Positions 43,137 through 55,550 of a stretch of DNA of 64,000 bases are shown in pieces (position 1 is the first letter of the stretch; every line of letters begins with the position of its first letter). The translations under genes and the position numbers were made by a program. Source of the stretch: Saccharina japonica (Eukaryota; Sar; Phaeophyceae; Laminariales; Laminariaceae); contig MEHQ01000067.1 of the NCBI GenBank assembly GCA_008828725.1, positions 531,197 through 595,196 on the forward strand, written 5' to 3'. The notes under the pieces were generated by a model. That model saw only the letters and a program-made list of their open reading frames with translations, did no database searches and was not told where the DNA came from.

Positions 43137-44579
43137 CAGGGATGGTCATCTGAGATTTCTCGAAAAATCTAAGAAATGTCTAAATCCGCTTTTTTTTCGT
43201 AGAATCACGAAAACAAAAAAAACTGCCCGGAATGAAGATACGTATCTACACCTAAGGCATTTTGCCCCACCGATTGGTATGACTATACAGAAGGCCTGCT
43301 CGGCAACACAAGCAAATTGAGCCCCCCTCTACCCAATGCCGGCGTCGTTTGAGTACTTGTGACCGGCACACTGCCCTCCGATCTGCCGGCAAGGCGTGTC
43401 TCTCCGAACTGCAAAAAACAAAAAACAAAGCAAATCGGTAGTCCAGATGCGTGCACCAGTAAATTTAATGGGGCTCGAGCCAGCATATTATCTCAACGAA
43501 ACCAGGGTTGACAGGCACCTCGCGACCCACGGGGCCAATGTAACGTTGGCCGTTTTCAATTTCGATGCTTGTATCGCTCGCGGGGTCAATTCGCTCGTGC
43601 TCGTTCGTACCAGAAGTGAGTGGAATTGCGGCGCGTCGGTTTTCATCTACAACACCCTCGAGGGTCAGAGGCTAACACCTCGCTAATGGAGGCCTCTTTT
43701 TCGCTGCGACGACTTGGGGCCGTCTCCCAAGGACAGAGGGACGGACCACATGAGAGGCTGGGGTGTCTTGTCGAGGGAGGACGGGCTGCTGTTTAAAGTC
43801 GATCCTTGATCTACTCTGTTGAGATTTTTAGGGTACATCTCTCTCTCTTGCCGAATCTGGACAGAGGGCAGCCCCACCTGTGAAGGGCGAGACCATTTGT
43901 TTGCGTCGCCGATTGCTCTCCTCGAACCCTCTATGAAATAGTACTGTACAATAGCCGCGCCAAATGTCACGTGCACCCCTCTTCCTTAGACCGAGAACAA
44001 GTTGCGCCTACAAGCAGCAGAATCGGCATAAGTTTCGCACCCTGATCCACGAAAAGATATTGGTACCATTTTGGTACGAGTACCTGCGAGTACTTGTAAT
44101 TTTGTATTTTCTTACAGCAGTACCAGCACCGAACGAATACGAGCGAATTGGCCCCGCGAGCGATACGAGCATCGAAATTGAAAACGGCCAACGTTACAAT
44201 GGCCCCGTGGCTCGTGAGGTGCCCGCCAACCCTGGTTTCGCTGGGCTGAGATGCTGGCTCGAGCCCCATTAATTTTCCTGATGCACGCATCTGGACAACC
44301 GATTTGCTGTGTTTTTTGCAGTTCGGAGAGACACGCCTTGCCGGCAGATCGGAGGGCAGTGTGCCGGCCACAAGTACTCAAATGACGCCGGCATTGGGTA
44401 GAGGGGAGCTCAATTTGCTTGTGTTGTCGAGCAGGCCTTCTGTTTAGTCATGCCAATCGGTGGGGCAAAATGCCTTTGGTGTACGCACGAGGCTGTTCGT
44501 TTTTTTAAGAATTCTACAAAAAAAAACAAGGATTTAGAATTTCTTGGATTTTTGGGGAAATCTCAGATGACCATCCCTG
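43137..44579. mobile_element. Tc1/mariner-like element with very long inverted repeats, TA target duplication
   Basis: Left end CAGGGATGGTCATCTGAGAT and right end ATCTCAGATGACCATCCCTG are exact reverse complements, flanked on both sides by TA. The inverted arms extend about 480 bases each (43137-43615 and 44110-44579), for example CACACTGCCCTCCGATCTGC on the left mirrored on the right. The middle of about 490 bases is unique and encodes no transposase. A non-autonomous foldback member of a TA-inserting family. Confidence 0.85.
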
Positions 44580-44844
44580 TATCATAGTCGAGTCCGCCAG
44601 GCAGCGTATATAGAGCGGCTCTTTAGGTACGGGATGGGCCACGCTCGCGGACAAACCCAGGCGGGCGAGGCTACTGGGCGGAGCAATGAGCAGTCGTGCG
44701 ATAAGCAAAGGCTGCTACATAAATGATGTTAGCTGTACAGCAGCAGGTGCAACAACCACAGAAAGACCCATTAATTCCAGCAAGCACTGCGGTCTGTACG
44801 AGTACGTAGTTGTCTGTACTTCGTAACGCGTCTGTTATCGTGCT

Positions 44845-45180
44845 CTACGGTTTGTTTTGACGTCTCACCGTATCGCGCCACCGTCGCGATTTCACGGGCG
44901 TAAAAGGGGTCGATCCAGGGTTGAGCAATGCAGAGCTCGCCGCACCGCCACTCTCCAGGGGCGGCATCGCCAGCGCGCCCTTCACCTCCACGTCTAGCTC
45001 CGAATAGTCTAGCGTGCAGAGGGGTTGCTCTGCATGCGGTCCCAGTGACACTCCTTCGAGATTGGCAGACAAACTCCGCTTCCTGGCGATTCCATTCAAG
45101 CAAAAATCTAGTCGGCCACGAAAGCGTCTCATCGAGTGCCGTATGGGCACGCCACGCTCACTTTGATTCACGGTCGTAGA
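44845..45180 (-). CDS. unrecognised protein-like open frame beside the hAT element
   Basis: A minus frame with natural composition: RRFRGRLDFCLNGIARKRSL, LGPHAEQPLCTLDYSELDVE, VKGALAMPPLESGGAASSAL, ending RRQNKP. It may be the last exon of a gene whose upstream part was separated by the hAT insertion at 45238. No family recognised. Confidence 0.3.
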   Translation of the reverse strand, partial: STTVNQSERGVPIRHSMRRFRGRLDFCLNGIARKRSLSANLEGVSLGPHAEQPLCTLDYSELDVEVKGALAMPPLESGGAASSALLNPGSTPFTPVKSRRWRDTVRRQNKP

Positions 45181-45259
45181 GGGTAGAGGGGTCGGAGCAT
45201 CCCCCTTGACCATGAAGGATGAAAAAAGGAAAAATACCAAGGCTTATCACGGTACTCGA

Positions 45260-45610
45260 TAATCGAGACGGGACGGGACGGTACTGTTTTTACTTGTTTG
45301 GCGGGAAAAAAAATGAAGACGGGACGGGACGGGACGGTAAAATGACGACCAAACAGGTTTTTCAGACGGGACGGGACGGGACGGTTGGTGTACAATTTCT
45401 CAACGGGACGGGACGGTAATTTCAACGGGGTAGATTTTCACGACGGGACGGGACGGTAAATTCATACGGATTTTTTTCCACGACGGGACGGGACGGAATA
45501 TTTTCCGACGGGAGGGACGTAAATATAATTTTTCACGACGGGACGGGACGGTAAAAATAATGTTTTCACGACGGGACGGGACGGTAAATATTTTTCTTCA
45601 CGGCGGGAAG
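45260..45610 (+). repeat. left subterminal field of GACGGGACGGGACGGTAA repeats in the hAT element
   Basis: Eight to nine copies of GACGGGACGGGACGGT spaced by 40-60 AT-rich bases. hAT transposases are known to bind short subterminal repeats, so these are likely binding sites. Confidence 0.85.
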
Positions 45611-45835
45611 GACGGCACTGGATCATTGGATCAAAACAGTTGTTGTTGTCTCCAGAGGAACACACGAAAATAAACACTCGTACGAATCGTACGTAAACAG
45701 AAAGTCCATCTTGAATTGCGTATTCCCATAATAAATTATATACCGGCACGGCGAAATCGCACCGAATTACCTTGCAATTTACAAATTACGCTACGAACTC
45801 GTATATATTTACATAATAGTACAGAGCAATCCTCA

Positions 45836-46201
45836 TCATGCTTCGTCCACAGAAACAACCTTGCCAGCCGCAGCGTTTTGAGCAGCGACTGATGCAGCAG
45901 CCTCCACGTCGCAGTTAGCCTTTAACGCCGCTACATCCTGGAGAACCTTCGCTAGCCCGGGGATCAAGTGCGAGTTGAGCTTGAGCAGCATCATCGTTTC
46001 GATTTTGTCAGTCCCAAGGGAGGTGCGCAGTTGGCTAACGACTGCCGAAAGAGCAGAGAAGTTGTTCCTTTCTGCTTGACAACTGGTGGTGTCGATCCCC
46101 AGGTACAGTCGAGCCAACAGTCCGACATGTGGCCAGCGAGCCGACACTACCACCCCCCCGTCTTGGCGTCTACTACATCCATCGTAAATTCGTAAATTCA
46201 A
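45836..46201 (-). pseudogene. hAT transposase C-terminal dimerisation (hATC) domain remnant
   Basis: An open frame of 122 codons without a credible ATG (first codon TTG). It reads WPHVGLLARLYLGIDTTSCQ, AERNNFSALSAVVSQLRTSL and ETMMLLKLNSH, matching the hATC pattern L-A-R-x-Y-L ... T-S-x-x-x-E-R-x-x-F-S ... R-x-x-L ... L-L-x-L-N. The N-terminal DNA-binding and catalytic parts are absent. A long Ala-rich tail follows. Confidence 0.85.
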
Positions 46202-46379
46202 ATTTTTGTTATTTCATTATTTCATATTTTGATATTTTGATGTTTCATATTTCGGAATTTTCGTATTTCGTAATTCCGTAAATTCGTAAATTCGTATCAC
46301 TTTGATTTAATTTTAATGTAGTACCAGTGTGAAAAAACAATTTTTGCACATTCGTAGATTCTTGGTGGGAATGACGGGA

Positions 46380-46715
46380 AGAGACAACGGGCAGGTGTGA
46401 ATCTTGGCGGGAGAGACAAGTTTTGTCGGCGGGACGGGACGGTAAAGACAACGGCGCATGACGGGACGGGACGGTAAATTACATTATCTCGACGGGACGG
46501 GACGGTAATTTTCAACGGGAGCGATTTTCTTGGCGGGACGGGACGGTAAAGTTCAACGGGGCAGATTCCGATGACGGGACGGGACGGTAAAGTTCAACGG
46601 TTGGATATTTGTCGGCGGGACGGGACGGGACGGGATTTGACGGGACGACGGGAACAGTTTAACGACGGTTTAACCGTCCCGTCCCGCCGTTACCGTCGTT
46701 ACCGTCCCGCCAAAA
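46380..46715 (+). repeat. right subterminal field of GACGGGACGGGACGGTAA repeats in the hAT element
   Basis: Seven or so copies of the motif, then its reverse complement at 46672-46710 (CCGTCCCGTCCCGCCGTTACC), next to the right terminal inverted repeat. Confidence 0.85.
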
Positions 46716-47152
46716 TACCGTGATAAGCCTTGAAAAATACGAAAAATACGAAGAAATGGAGTTCATAAATGGTTTTAGGATTTCTCTTGATTTCTCCAAC
46801 GGGATAACGGGATGCCACACGATCTTGCCTCTTGCTCGGAGATTTGCTCCGCTTGTTTTGCTCTTTGCTCTTGCTCCCGCTGCTTGCATCTTGCTTGCAT
46901 CTCGAAAGCCTTCTGAAACTACCCTCACAGGACACCAAGGAAAGGGGACCACGGCAAAGGTTCTAGAGCACAGCGAGCACACGCGGCAGTCGGCGCACGG
47001 AATACTTGGCCAGAGTCCACCAACGTCTACAATAGATATTTGTTCCAAGCACTCCCCTCCGACACCTCGTAAGGCCTCAAGACTCAAGATACACCGAGGG
47101 TAAACAGAAGCTTGTGACCTGTGACCTGTAACCTGTGACCGGTGCACCCCAG

Positions 47153-47452
47153 GACCGCAACTGCTGTGACGAACTTCAACGGCTCAGCACTGGGAGAGCA
47201 AGCGGGCCGTGGAGAACCCTTGGAAAATATGGTCGGCGTTTGCAGCCACCGGCTGTGCTTGGTGCCAGACGCACGCCCCTTCGATTGCATCGCCATCACC
47301 GCGCCGAACCCCAGAGCTTCACAGGCCTGCCTGGACGAACTGGTCCACAGGGTGGCGGGAGGGGCACGAAGGAGATGCTGATACTCGCAGTATCCGACCT
47401 TGAAGAAGTCAGAATCGGCTCTGGGGGGGACACGTTCAACACCATTCTCGAG
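47153..47452 (+). CDS. fucokinase / GDP-fucose pyrophosphorylase-like exon, with an apparent frameshift
   Basis: After an acceptor GGTGCACCCCAG the frame reads VCSHRLCLVPDARPFDCIAI and TAPNPRASQACLDELVHRV, then one frame over EMLILAVSDLEEVRIGSGGD and TFNTILE, followed by the donor GTAATG. The pair of segments (F/W-D-x-x-x-x-T-A ... and a nucleotide-binding R-I-G-S-G-G-x-T-x-N) is typical of the N-terminal nucleotidyltransferase part of FPGT/FKP enzymes, which make GDP-fucose from fucose-1-phosphate. The two segments are one base out of register near 47345-47370, with no room for an intron: a sequencing error or pseudogene. No further exons of it were recognised; duplicated DNA starts about 240 bases downstream. 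Confidence 0.6.
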
Positions 47453-47462
47453 GTAATGGTTT

Positions 47463-47582
47463 TGTCGTTGTTGTTGTTGTTGTTGTTGTTGCTGTTGTTG
47501 TTGTTGTCGTGGGTTGTTGTAGCGTTGTTGTTGTTGTGTTGGTGTTGTTGTTGTAGTATGTTGTAGTGATTGTTGTTGTTGT

Positions 47583-47613
<31 letters not shown>

Positions 47614-47640
47614 GTTGTTGTTGTTGTGTTGTTGTTCGTT
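47463..47640 (+). repeat. (TTG)n microsatellite
   Basis: Two runs of TTG, broken by TGG and GTG, inside the intron following the fucokinase-like exon. Minus-strand frames rich in Gln, Asn and Thr across it are artefacts. Confidence 0.9.
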
Positions 47641-47691
47641 GTTGTTTGTCTTGTCTTCGTACTTGGATCACAGAGGAGGTTACGGGTAAGG

Positions 47692-48890
47692 ACACAGAGT
47701 ATCCCTAGCCAGGTCAGCCTATGGAACGGGTACTCGTTGGTACTCACGTGTGTTATTTGCTTAGATAGAAGAAGAGCAGCTTTATTCCTTTCCCGTGATG
47801 AAAGACTGATAAGGCAGGCGAGATGGCCAAAGGCCACCTGGGAACCATCCCTGGTTCCCACATAAATACGCCTTAGTACTACCAATACGATTCTTATACC
47901 TGATACCAGGTATGTACCAACGTTTCCACATCATTCCAGCGGTACCATAACACTAGCCCACTCTGATGAGCCGTATATGCAGAAATATGATAAATTCGTG
48001 GAACCCCGATTCCACGAACTAAAACATGAGTCGAAGATGCGGCTCCTCAAAACCCACTCCCACACCTCTGAACGGCGAGGTTACGAAGCCGAGCAAGGAA
48101 CGTCGAAAGAAAGAAACGTTGGAACCGATAGTCTGCAGCCATTGTACATTGACTGCCCCCCCGGCTCGAGAGCGGTGGGCTTGGTAGAACTGATAAGACG
48201 AACTGGAAAACTAAACTCTAAAATTCCCCGAAACCCGGCCCAAAACATTCAGAAAGCGTGTCCTGGGCCACCAATGAGTGGCCCGATTATCCAGACCAGC
48301 ACCACATTGAACGGGGGGGGGTCGGCAGGACGAATTGCGCTAGAACTACCCCCAAATCCGCCCCAGAAAAAAACAGAAAGTTGTAGGCGATACTGAGAAG
48401 AAAAACAGTCCGAACCGAAAACTCGGAAAACGTCGCAAATACAAACTACAAGGATGTTCCGCCCCAAGCCCCTGTGCAAACATGAGAAAATAATCGAGCG
48501 CAAGTGCGAGAGCCGACATGATCCCAGGGTCCATGTCAATTGGAGGAAGCCTTTTGCACTTATGTCGTCTTGCTGGCAGCGTTAACGAGCTGCCGGTGAA
48601 ATGCAGATACACAAGGAGCACAAGCAGTTGAAATGCAATAGTCTACACGATGTGCCCATGATTACTATCAGAATACACAGGCATGGTCGTCATTGTACGT
48701 CGGATATTGGGACGGCGTAGCAAAATGAACTGGTGTCATGTAAAACAAAATGGCGAGTTAGAGCAACAGGTGGAATAGGGAGTGGTAACACGTAAGATTC
48801 CCTGGGTCGAGGCGCGTTCTGTACTTTCTGCTTTTTCTTTGTTTATCGTAGCATGGCACACCGGTAGACACGAAATAACATTATTGAGAA
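47692..48890. repeat. left part of a tandemly duplicated block, diverged
   Basis: Pairs with 51491-52440: both start GACACAGAGTATCCC and share GCCCCCCGGCTCGAGAGCGG, AAAATTCCCCGAAACCCGGC, CCAAAACATTCAGAAAGCGT and CAGTCCGAACCGAAAACTCG. More diverged than the blocks that follow. No gene recognised. Confidence 0.75.
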
Positions 48891-51372
48891 TTGATTGAAA
48901 GTTGCAGCAGAACCAAGCTGCTTTATCAAGTTAAGAAAACCGGCTTTGGCTATCTTGTCAAAGAGCTCCTATCACGAGAGACTTTGGTCATTAAATAGAG
49001 TTAGAATCTGCGCGTTCGCTCTAATACAAGTTTTGGGATCCACGTACTATGCGAGCATCCTCGCCAACCCTCCATTCATCTATGAAGAAAAGGGCAAAAT
49101 AATGTTCAAGAATCACGTATACCTGCCAGTCAGGAATCGTATGATAATCGGGGTCGAAAATTCGCCAGATCAGAGAATTGGTGTCTAGAGATCAATAGTC
49201 ACCAGGGCAGTGGATTCAGTTGTTTTTTTGTTTCTTCAATATCTTGTCCAGACGGAAAAACCTAGGAGAATTAGGAAATTGGTTCAAGGGTACCCGCCAG
49301 AGAGGAGGCCCGGAATCATTAACTTTTGACATATTGAGCATTTGCATCCTCCATGCTTTTATATTGCTCAAGAGGTCGCCTGCACCCGCAAGTGGTACAC
49401 GTACGATATCATTCATCAATCGTCGCGAACGCCCTATAATACCAGATACCGTATTAGAACTGTACACGGTAGGAAACAGAGAACCAAAGTGCAGGAGAAA
49501 CGAACATTACCTCAAGGTCGAAGCATCCAGTCCGAGGACTCCTCCTGCTGTCGTTTGCTTACTAAACTGTAGGTCTCATCAAGTACTGTAGTACTTCCTA
49601 GCCAGGCACATACGAGAACTGTAGGTCTCATCAAGTAGTACTACTACTGTAGTTCTCGTACGTCGTTGTTGATGATGTGCTCACATTAACTCATGGCTAC
49701 AATGCAGTCCGTGGTCACAGGACAGGCAGGCTCCAATACCACACTGGAGTCACTGGAGTGGAATATTACCTCAGGAGGAAAACAAAAACGGGGGGGGAAA
49801 AACGGGAACTAATACACACAATAACTATACTGTAACAAAATGGTATACCTCAAGACAAAAAAAAATCAAGAGAGGTCAGCGTACTCGTATATACGTACGT
49901 ATCATATACATATGATACGATGTGCAAACCGCAACAGAAACCGCGGAGACAGCACAATGCCCACGAAAAAAACACGGCACGACGAAACAAAAATCATAAT
50001 ATATGCTGGTACCTGGTACGAGCACAAAATAATAAACCGACCGAGTCCATTTTCATTTTCGGTTCACATCACTGCCTATGACACTCGTCGCTCGACACGG
50101 TCCGGATATATCGTGTTGGTAGATTTTTATATAAAAAAATATAACGCTCCTCACTTTTCCGTACATATATATTTTTTGAACTAATCGTAGATATAAGCTT
50201 ATTAACATGGTGCACCTCTACGGTAGCATGCGTCTGCTGTTCTATGTGCTCCAGGCCCATCTCGATGTAGGCGTTGCGTGTATTTTCTCAGTACCGTCCG
50301 GTCGATAGAGCCCGGTTACACTCAGTAGTATTAGCAGAATATTAATTAATTAACTATTGAGCTAGTGGGGATTAATTAATTTCGCGAAAGAGGGAGAAGA
50401 ATATCAGCCTCTCGCCTGCAAAAGAGGAATATCCGGAATAAACTGCTGCATTATATATATGTAGCAACAAGCAAACTCCCCGAGATATATCTCGTAGTCG
50501 AGCGTCAACAGGAGAATAAAGGGAAGGGGGTTCCACACATCCTGTCCTAAAATTATTTTTGCCTCATTTGGCTGTTTTTGGGGGGGACAAGCTTCAAAGG
50601 CTCCTTCCTCGCGTGTGGTGTTATCAACCGTGACGTTATTAACGCTGAGCCGAGTCCGTGCATCCCGTGCCCGGTTTGTATGTACGTACCATAAGGATGC
50701 ACCCAATATCTAGCAACGGGCGCGGGGAATAAACTAGTACTCGGTAAGATTGCCGGCTCCACTCCATACCGTCGGCGCCTACGAAGAGTCTAATGCAAGA
50801 TGCGCTCAACACAACTCAGTAGTATCCCCGGTTGTCTATTACGCTGCCGAAAAGAAAGATTACCAGTCTGGAGACTAATCGTACCGATTGACTGACAAGC
50901 AGCGGCATCCGGCCACGAACGCTATACCTGTACGGCACGGGACGCCGACAACCTTTCGCCATAAACGGCGGGTTGACGTTCCTACGGTTGGTGAACGCTC
51001 TTACTACTAGTTTTGCTGCCGGTGTGCTATATACCGACACACACAAAAGAAGACACCACCGGGAAAAAGCGCCGCGCATCAAATATGTCATTGCACTGCC
51101 GCTCGGTTCAGGCGCAACAGACCACCGCGTACTTGTATACACAAACTAACACCCCTCAAGACGCACGCAACGACCCCAAACCATAACAATCGTTGGTGCA
51201 TAAATAAATAGTTCCTAGTTCCTATGCATTTACTGCCAAACACACCGCCATATCATATATCCGTACATGTGTCGGATACTCGAGCATTTCTGCAGCAGTG
51301 GAGCCGGAGCTATGCCGACACAAAATACCCCAACCAGCCATCGCCATGTGGGCGACGTCACATGCAGAGCTG
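48890..51372. repeat. segmental duplication, copy 2 (3' flank only)
   Basis: Matches 17160-19160 and 52440-54905. It ends abruptly at GCAGAGCT (51372), where copies 1 and 3 continue with CAGTCGTCATGC. It carries no sulfotransferase exon. From about 49345 onward it is almost identical to copy 3 (offset about 3535 bases). Confidence 0.9.
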
Positions 51373-54300
51373 CCCGACGGGCCAGTGGAACTCCACATGA
51401 AAAGAAAGAAACAAAACCCGAAAGGGTCGGACCAAAGAGCTAGAAGACTAGTCGCTAAGCCAACGACGCCACATGTGATATGACTGGGTGAGACACAGAG
51501 TATCCCCTTGCAGGTTTGTCTATTAAGCATCCTTGGTGTTACTCACTTTCCGTAGAGTCAAGCGTAGAAGAGAAGCAGCTTATATTAATCCCCGAGCCAG
51601 ATGACATCTGCTTCGGGATGGGCTTCAAGTATGGCCCACAGATATTATAAATACCCCGAATACCGAATACGAATGCCATCCAAGTTATACGAAAACGGAC
51701 CAATTACCTATGCAGAGGTAATTACCGGCCTTCCTAGCCCATACCATTACACATTGTACCTTAACTGCCCCCCGGCTCGAGAGCGGGGGCTCGGTAGGAC
51801 TGATAAGACCGGAAAACTAAAAACTCCAAAATTCCCCGAAACCCGGCCCAAAACATTCAGAAAGCGTGTCCTGGGCCACCAATCCAATGAGTGGCCGGAT
51901 TATCCAGACCAGCCCCACATTGAGCGGGGAGGGGTCTGCAGGACGAGTTACGCTAGAACTACCCTCAAATCCGCCCCAGAAAAAAATAAAAAGTGATAGG
52001 CGATACTGAGACGAAAAACAGTCCGAACCGAAAACTCGGAAAACGTCGCAAATACAAACTACAAGGAAGTTCCATCCCAAACCCCTGAAACGACATGAGA
52101 AAATAATCGAGCGCAAGCGGCGACGACATCCCAGGGTCCATGTCATTGGAGAAAGCCTTTGGCACGTTTATGTCTTGCTGGCAGCGTGTACAGCTGCGCG
52201 ATGAAATGCAATACACAGGAGCATAAGCAGTTGAAAGCCAATATTTCTGTGTGCCAGGTACTTAATATCAATACGACACCAGGTGTATGTACGTCGCACA
52301 TTGCTACGTCGACTATGGGGGGGGAAAAAAACTGATCATGTAAAAAAATTGGGCGAGTAGAGCAGCAGGTGGGATAGGGACGTGCGAACACAAGAGTCCC
52401 GGGTTCGAGGCCGTGTACTATTCTTCCTTTTTTTTGTTAGATGGCAACGTAGACAGATAAAATTATGAGAATTTGATGAGAAGTGCAGACAGAATCAACT
52501 GTTTAATCAAGTAAGAAAACGGCTTCGGCTATCTTGCGACAGGTCCCCATCACGAGACTTGGTCAAAATAAGAGAATTCGCGTTCGCTCGAAATAAATTT
52601 CGGATCACGACTACGAGCCTCGCCAACCTCCATCATCTATGAAGAAAAGGGCAAAATAATCATCAAGAATCACGATACCGCGGTCAAGAATCGTGATAAT
52701 CGGGGTCGAAAATTGAGATCAAGAATTGGTGTCAGATGATCAAGTCACAGGCAGTGCGATTCAGATTTGTTTTTTTTTGTTTTCAATATCTTGTCCAGAC
52801 GGAAAACCTAGGAGATTAGGAATTGTTCAAGAGGACCCGCCAGGAGGAGCGGAATCATTAACTTTTGACATATTGAGCATTTGCATCCTCCATGCTTTTA
52901 TATTGCTCAAGAGGTCGCCTGCACCCGCAAGTGGTACACGTACGATATCATTCATCAATCGTCGCGAACGCCCTATAATACCAGATACCGTATTAGAACT
53001 GTACACAGTAGGAAACAGAGAACCAAAGTGCAGGAGAAACGAACATTACCTCAAGGTCGAAGCATCCAGTCCGAGGACTCCTCCTGCTGTCGTTTGCTTA
53101 CTAAACTGTAGGTCTCATCAAGTAGTACTTCCTAGCCAGGCACATACGAGAACTGTAGGTCTCATCAAGTAGTACTACTACTGTAGTTCTCGTACGTCGT
53201 TGTTGATGTGCTCACATTAACTCATGGCTACAATGCAGTCCGTGGTCACAGGACAGGCAGGCTCCAATACCACACTGGAGTCACTGGAGTGGAATATTAC
53301 CTCAGGAGGAAAACAAAAACGGGGGGGAAAAAACGGGAACTAATACACACAATAACTATACTGTAACAAAATGGTATACGTACCTCAAGACGAAAAAAAA
53401 CAAGAGAGGTCAGCGTACTCGTATATACGTACGTATCATATACATATGATACGATGTGCAAACCGCAACAGAAACCGCGGAGACAGCACAATGCCCACGA
53501 AAAAAACACGGCACGACGAAACAAAAATCATAATATATGCTGGTACCTGGTACGAGCACAAAATAATAAACCGACCGAGTCCATTTTCATTTTCGGTTCA
53601 CATCACTGCCTATGACACTCGTCGCTCGACACGGTCCGGATATATCGTGTTGGTAGATTTTTATATAAAAAAATATAACGCTCCTCACTTTTCCGTACAT
53701 ATATATTTTTTGAACTAATCGTAGATATAAGCTTATTAACATGGTGCACCTCTACGGTAGCATGCGTCTGCTGTTCTATGTGCTCCAGGCCCATCTCGAT
53801 GTAGGCGTTGCGTGTATTTTCTCAGTACCGTCCGGTCGATAGAGCCCGGTTACACTCAGTAGTATTAGCAGAATATTAATTAATTAACTATTGAGCTAGT
53901 GGGGATTAATTAATTTCGCGAAAGAGGGAGAAGAATATCAGCCTCTCGCCTGCAAAAGAGGAATATCCGGAATAAACTGCTGCATTATATATATGTAGCA
54001 ACAAGCAAACTCCCCGAGATATATCTCGTAGTCGAGCGTCAACAGGAGAATAAAGGGAAGGGGGTTCCACACATCCTGTCCTAAAATTATTTTTGCCTCA
54101 TTTGGCTGTTTTTGGGGGGGACAAGCTTCAAAGGCTCCTTCCTCGCGTGTGGTGTTATCAACCGTGACGTTATTAACGCTGAGCCGAGTCCGTGCATCCC
54201 GTGCCCGGTTTGTATGTACGTACCATAAGGATGCACCCAATATCTAGCAACGGGCGCGGGGAATAAACTAGTACTCGGTAAGATTGCCGGCTCCACTCCA

Positions 54301-55550
54301 TACCGTCGGCGCCTACGAAGAGTCTAATGCAAGATGCGCTCAACACAACTCAGTAGTATCCCCGGTTGTCTATTACGCTGCCGAAAAGAAAGATTACCAG
54401 TCTGGAGACTAATCGTACCGATTGACTGACAAGCAGCGGCATCCGGCCACGAACGCTATACCTGTACGGCACGGGACGCCGACAACCTTTCGCCATAAAC
54501 GGCGGGTTGACGTTCCTACGGTTGGTGAACGCTCTTACTACTAGTTTTGCTGCCGGTGTGCTATATACCGACACACACAAAAGAAGACACCACCGGGAAA
54601 AAGCGCCGCGCATCAAATATGTCATTGCACTGCCGCTCGGTTCAGGCGCAACAGACCACCGCGTACTTGTATACACAAACTAACACCCCTCAAGACGCAC
54701 GCAACGACCCCAAACCATAACAATCGTTGGTGCATAAATAAATAGTTCCTAGTTCCTATGCATTTACTGCCAAACACACCGCCATATCATATATCCGTAC
54801 ATGTGTCGGATACTCGAGCATTTCTGCAGCAGTGGAGCCGGAGCTATGCCGACACAAAATACCCCAACCAGCCATCGCCATGTGGGCGACGTCACATGCA
54901 GAGCTCAGTCGTCATGCAGTTCGTTCCAACGGCATCATTTCAACGGCTATATCCACGGTCTACTCCGGTGTGACTCTACGCTTGCCTTCTAGGCCATCCA
55001 AGATAAACCAGCAAAGTCGAAACGCATTATTATGATAAAATACGCGTAAGAACCCGTCTCTGGACGAAATTCTCCACCGTGACAAGACGGTTTTGGGTAC
55101 AAGACAAGACTTACTGCACTAGACTATAGATTACATATGCGTACCGCACTATAATATAAATTTGAGTTTGAGTCTGGAGAACACACGTACGGGTACAGGT
55201 CAAACCCCAGCCAAATGACAGAAATCGAGAAAAGGATCCCCGAGTGAATAATCGAACCTCACATTGCTAGCATCGCAATTAATAACACTGCCGTAATACT
55301 TTCGTCGCATTACTGTCAATCTGTGAGCTCAATTTCCCCACGTTTGCTGCTTACAACAGCGGTATACTCGTACAGTGTACAATGGCGCAGTGTACAGCAG
55401 TAGAGTCAGTCTATGGTGGGAGCATCCGGCCATCAATGCAGCATCCCACCTTACGGGAAACACCAATTTTAACGGCATATGTCATCAGAAGTAATAAGAA
55501 TCGCTGACATGTCATACGTACAAAGAAAAAACAGCCCAATCCCACGGCAG

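Larger units (their letters stand above)
45238..46732. mobile_element. hAT-superfamily DNA transposon, internally deleted
   Basis: Terminal inverted repeats CAAGGCTTATCACGGTA and TACCGTGATAAGCCTTG, flanked by an exact 8-base target duplication AAAAATAC (45230-45237 and 46733-46740). An 8-base duplication with short CA..TG ends is the hAT hallmark. Inside are two subterminal fields of the motif GACGGGACGGGACGGTAA and a remnant of the transposase C-terminus. Most of the transposase gene is missing, so the copy cannot move by itself. Confidence 0.92.

Noticed and set aside
47084..47885. Minus-strand frames rich in Gln, Asn and Thr
   Set aside because: They read the (TTG)n microsatellite on the opposite strand of the fucokinase-like intron.
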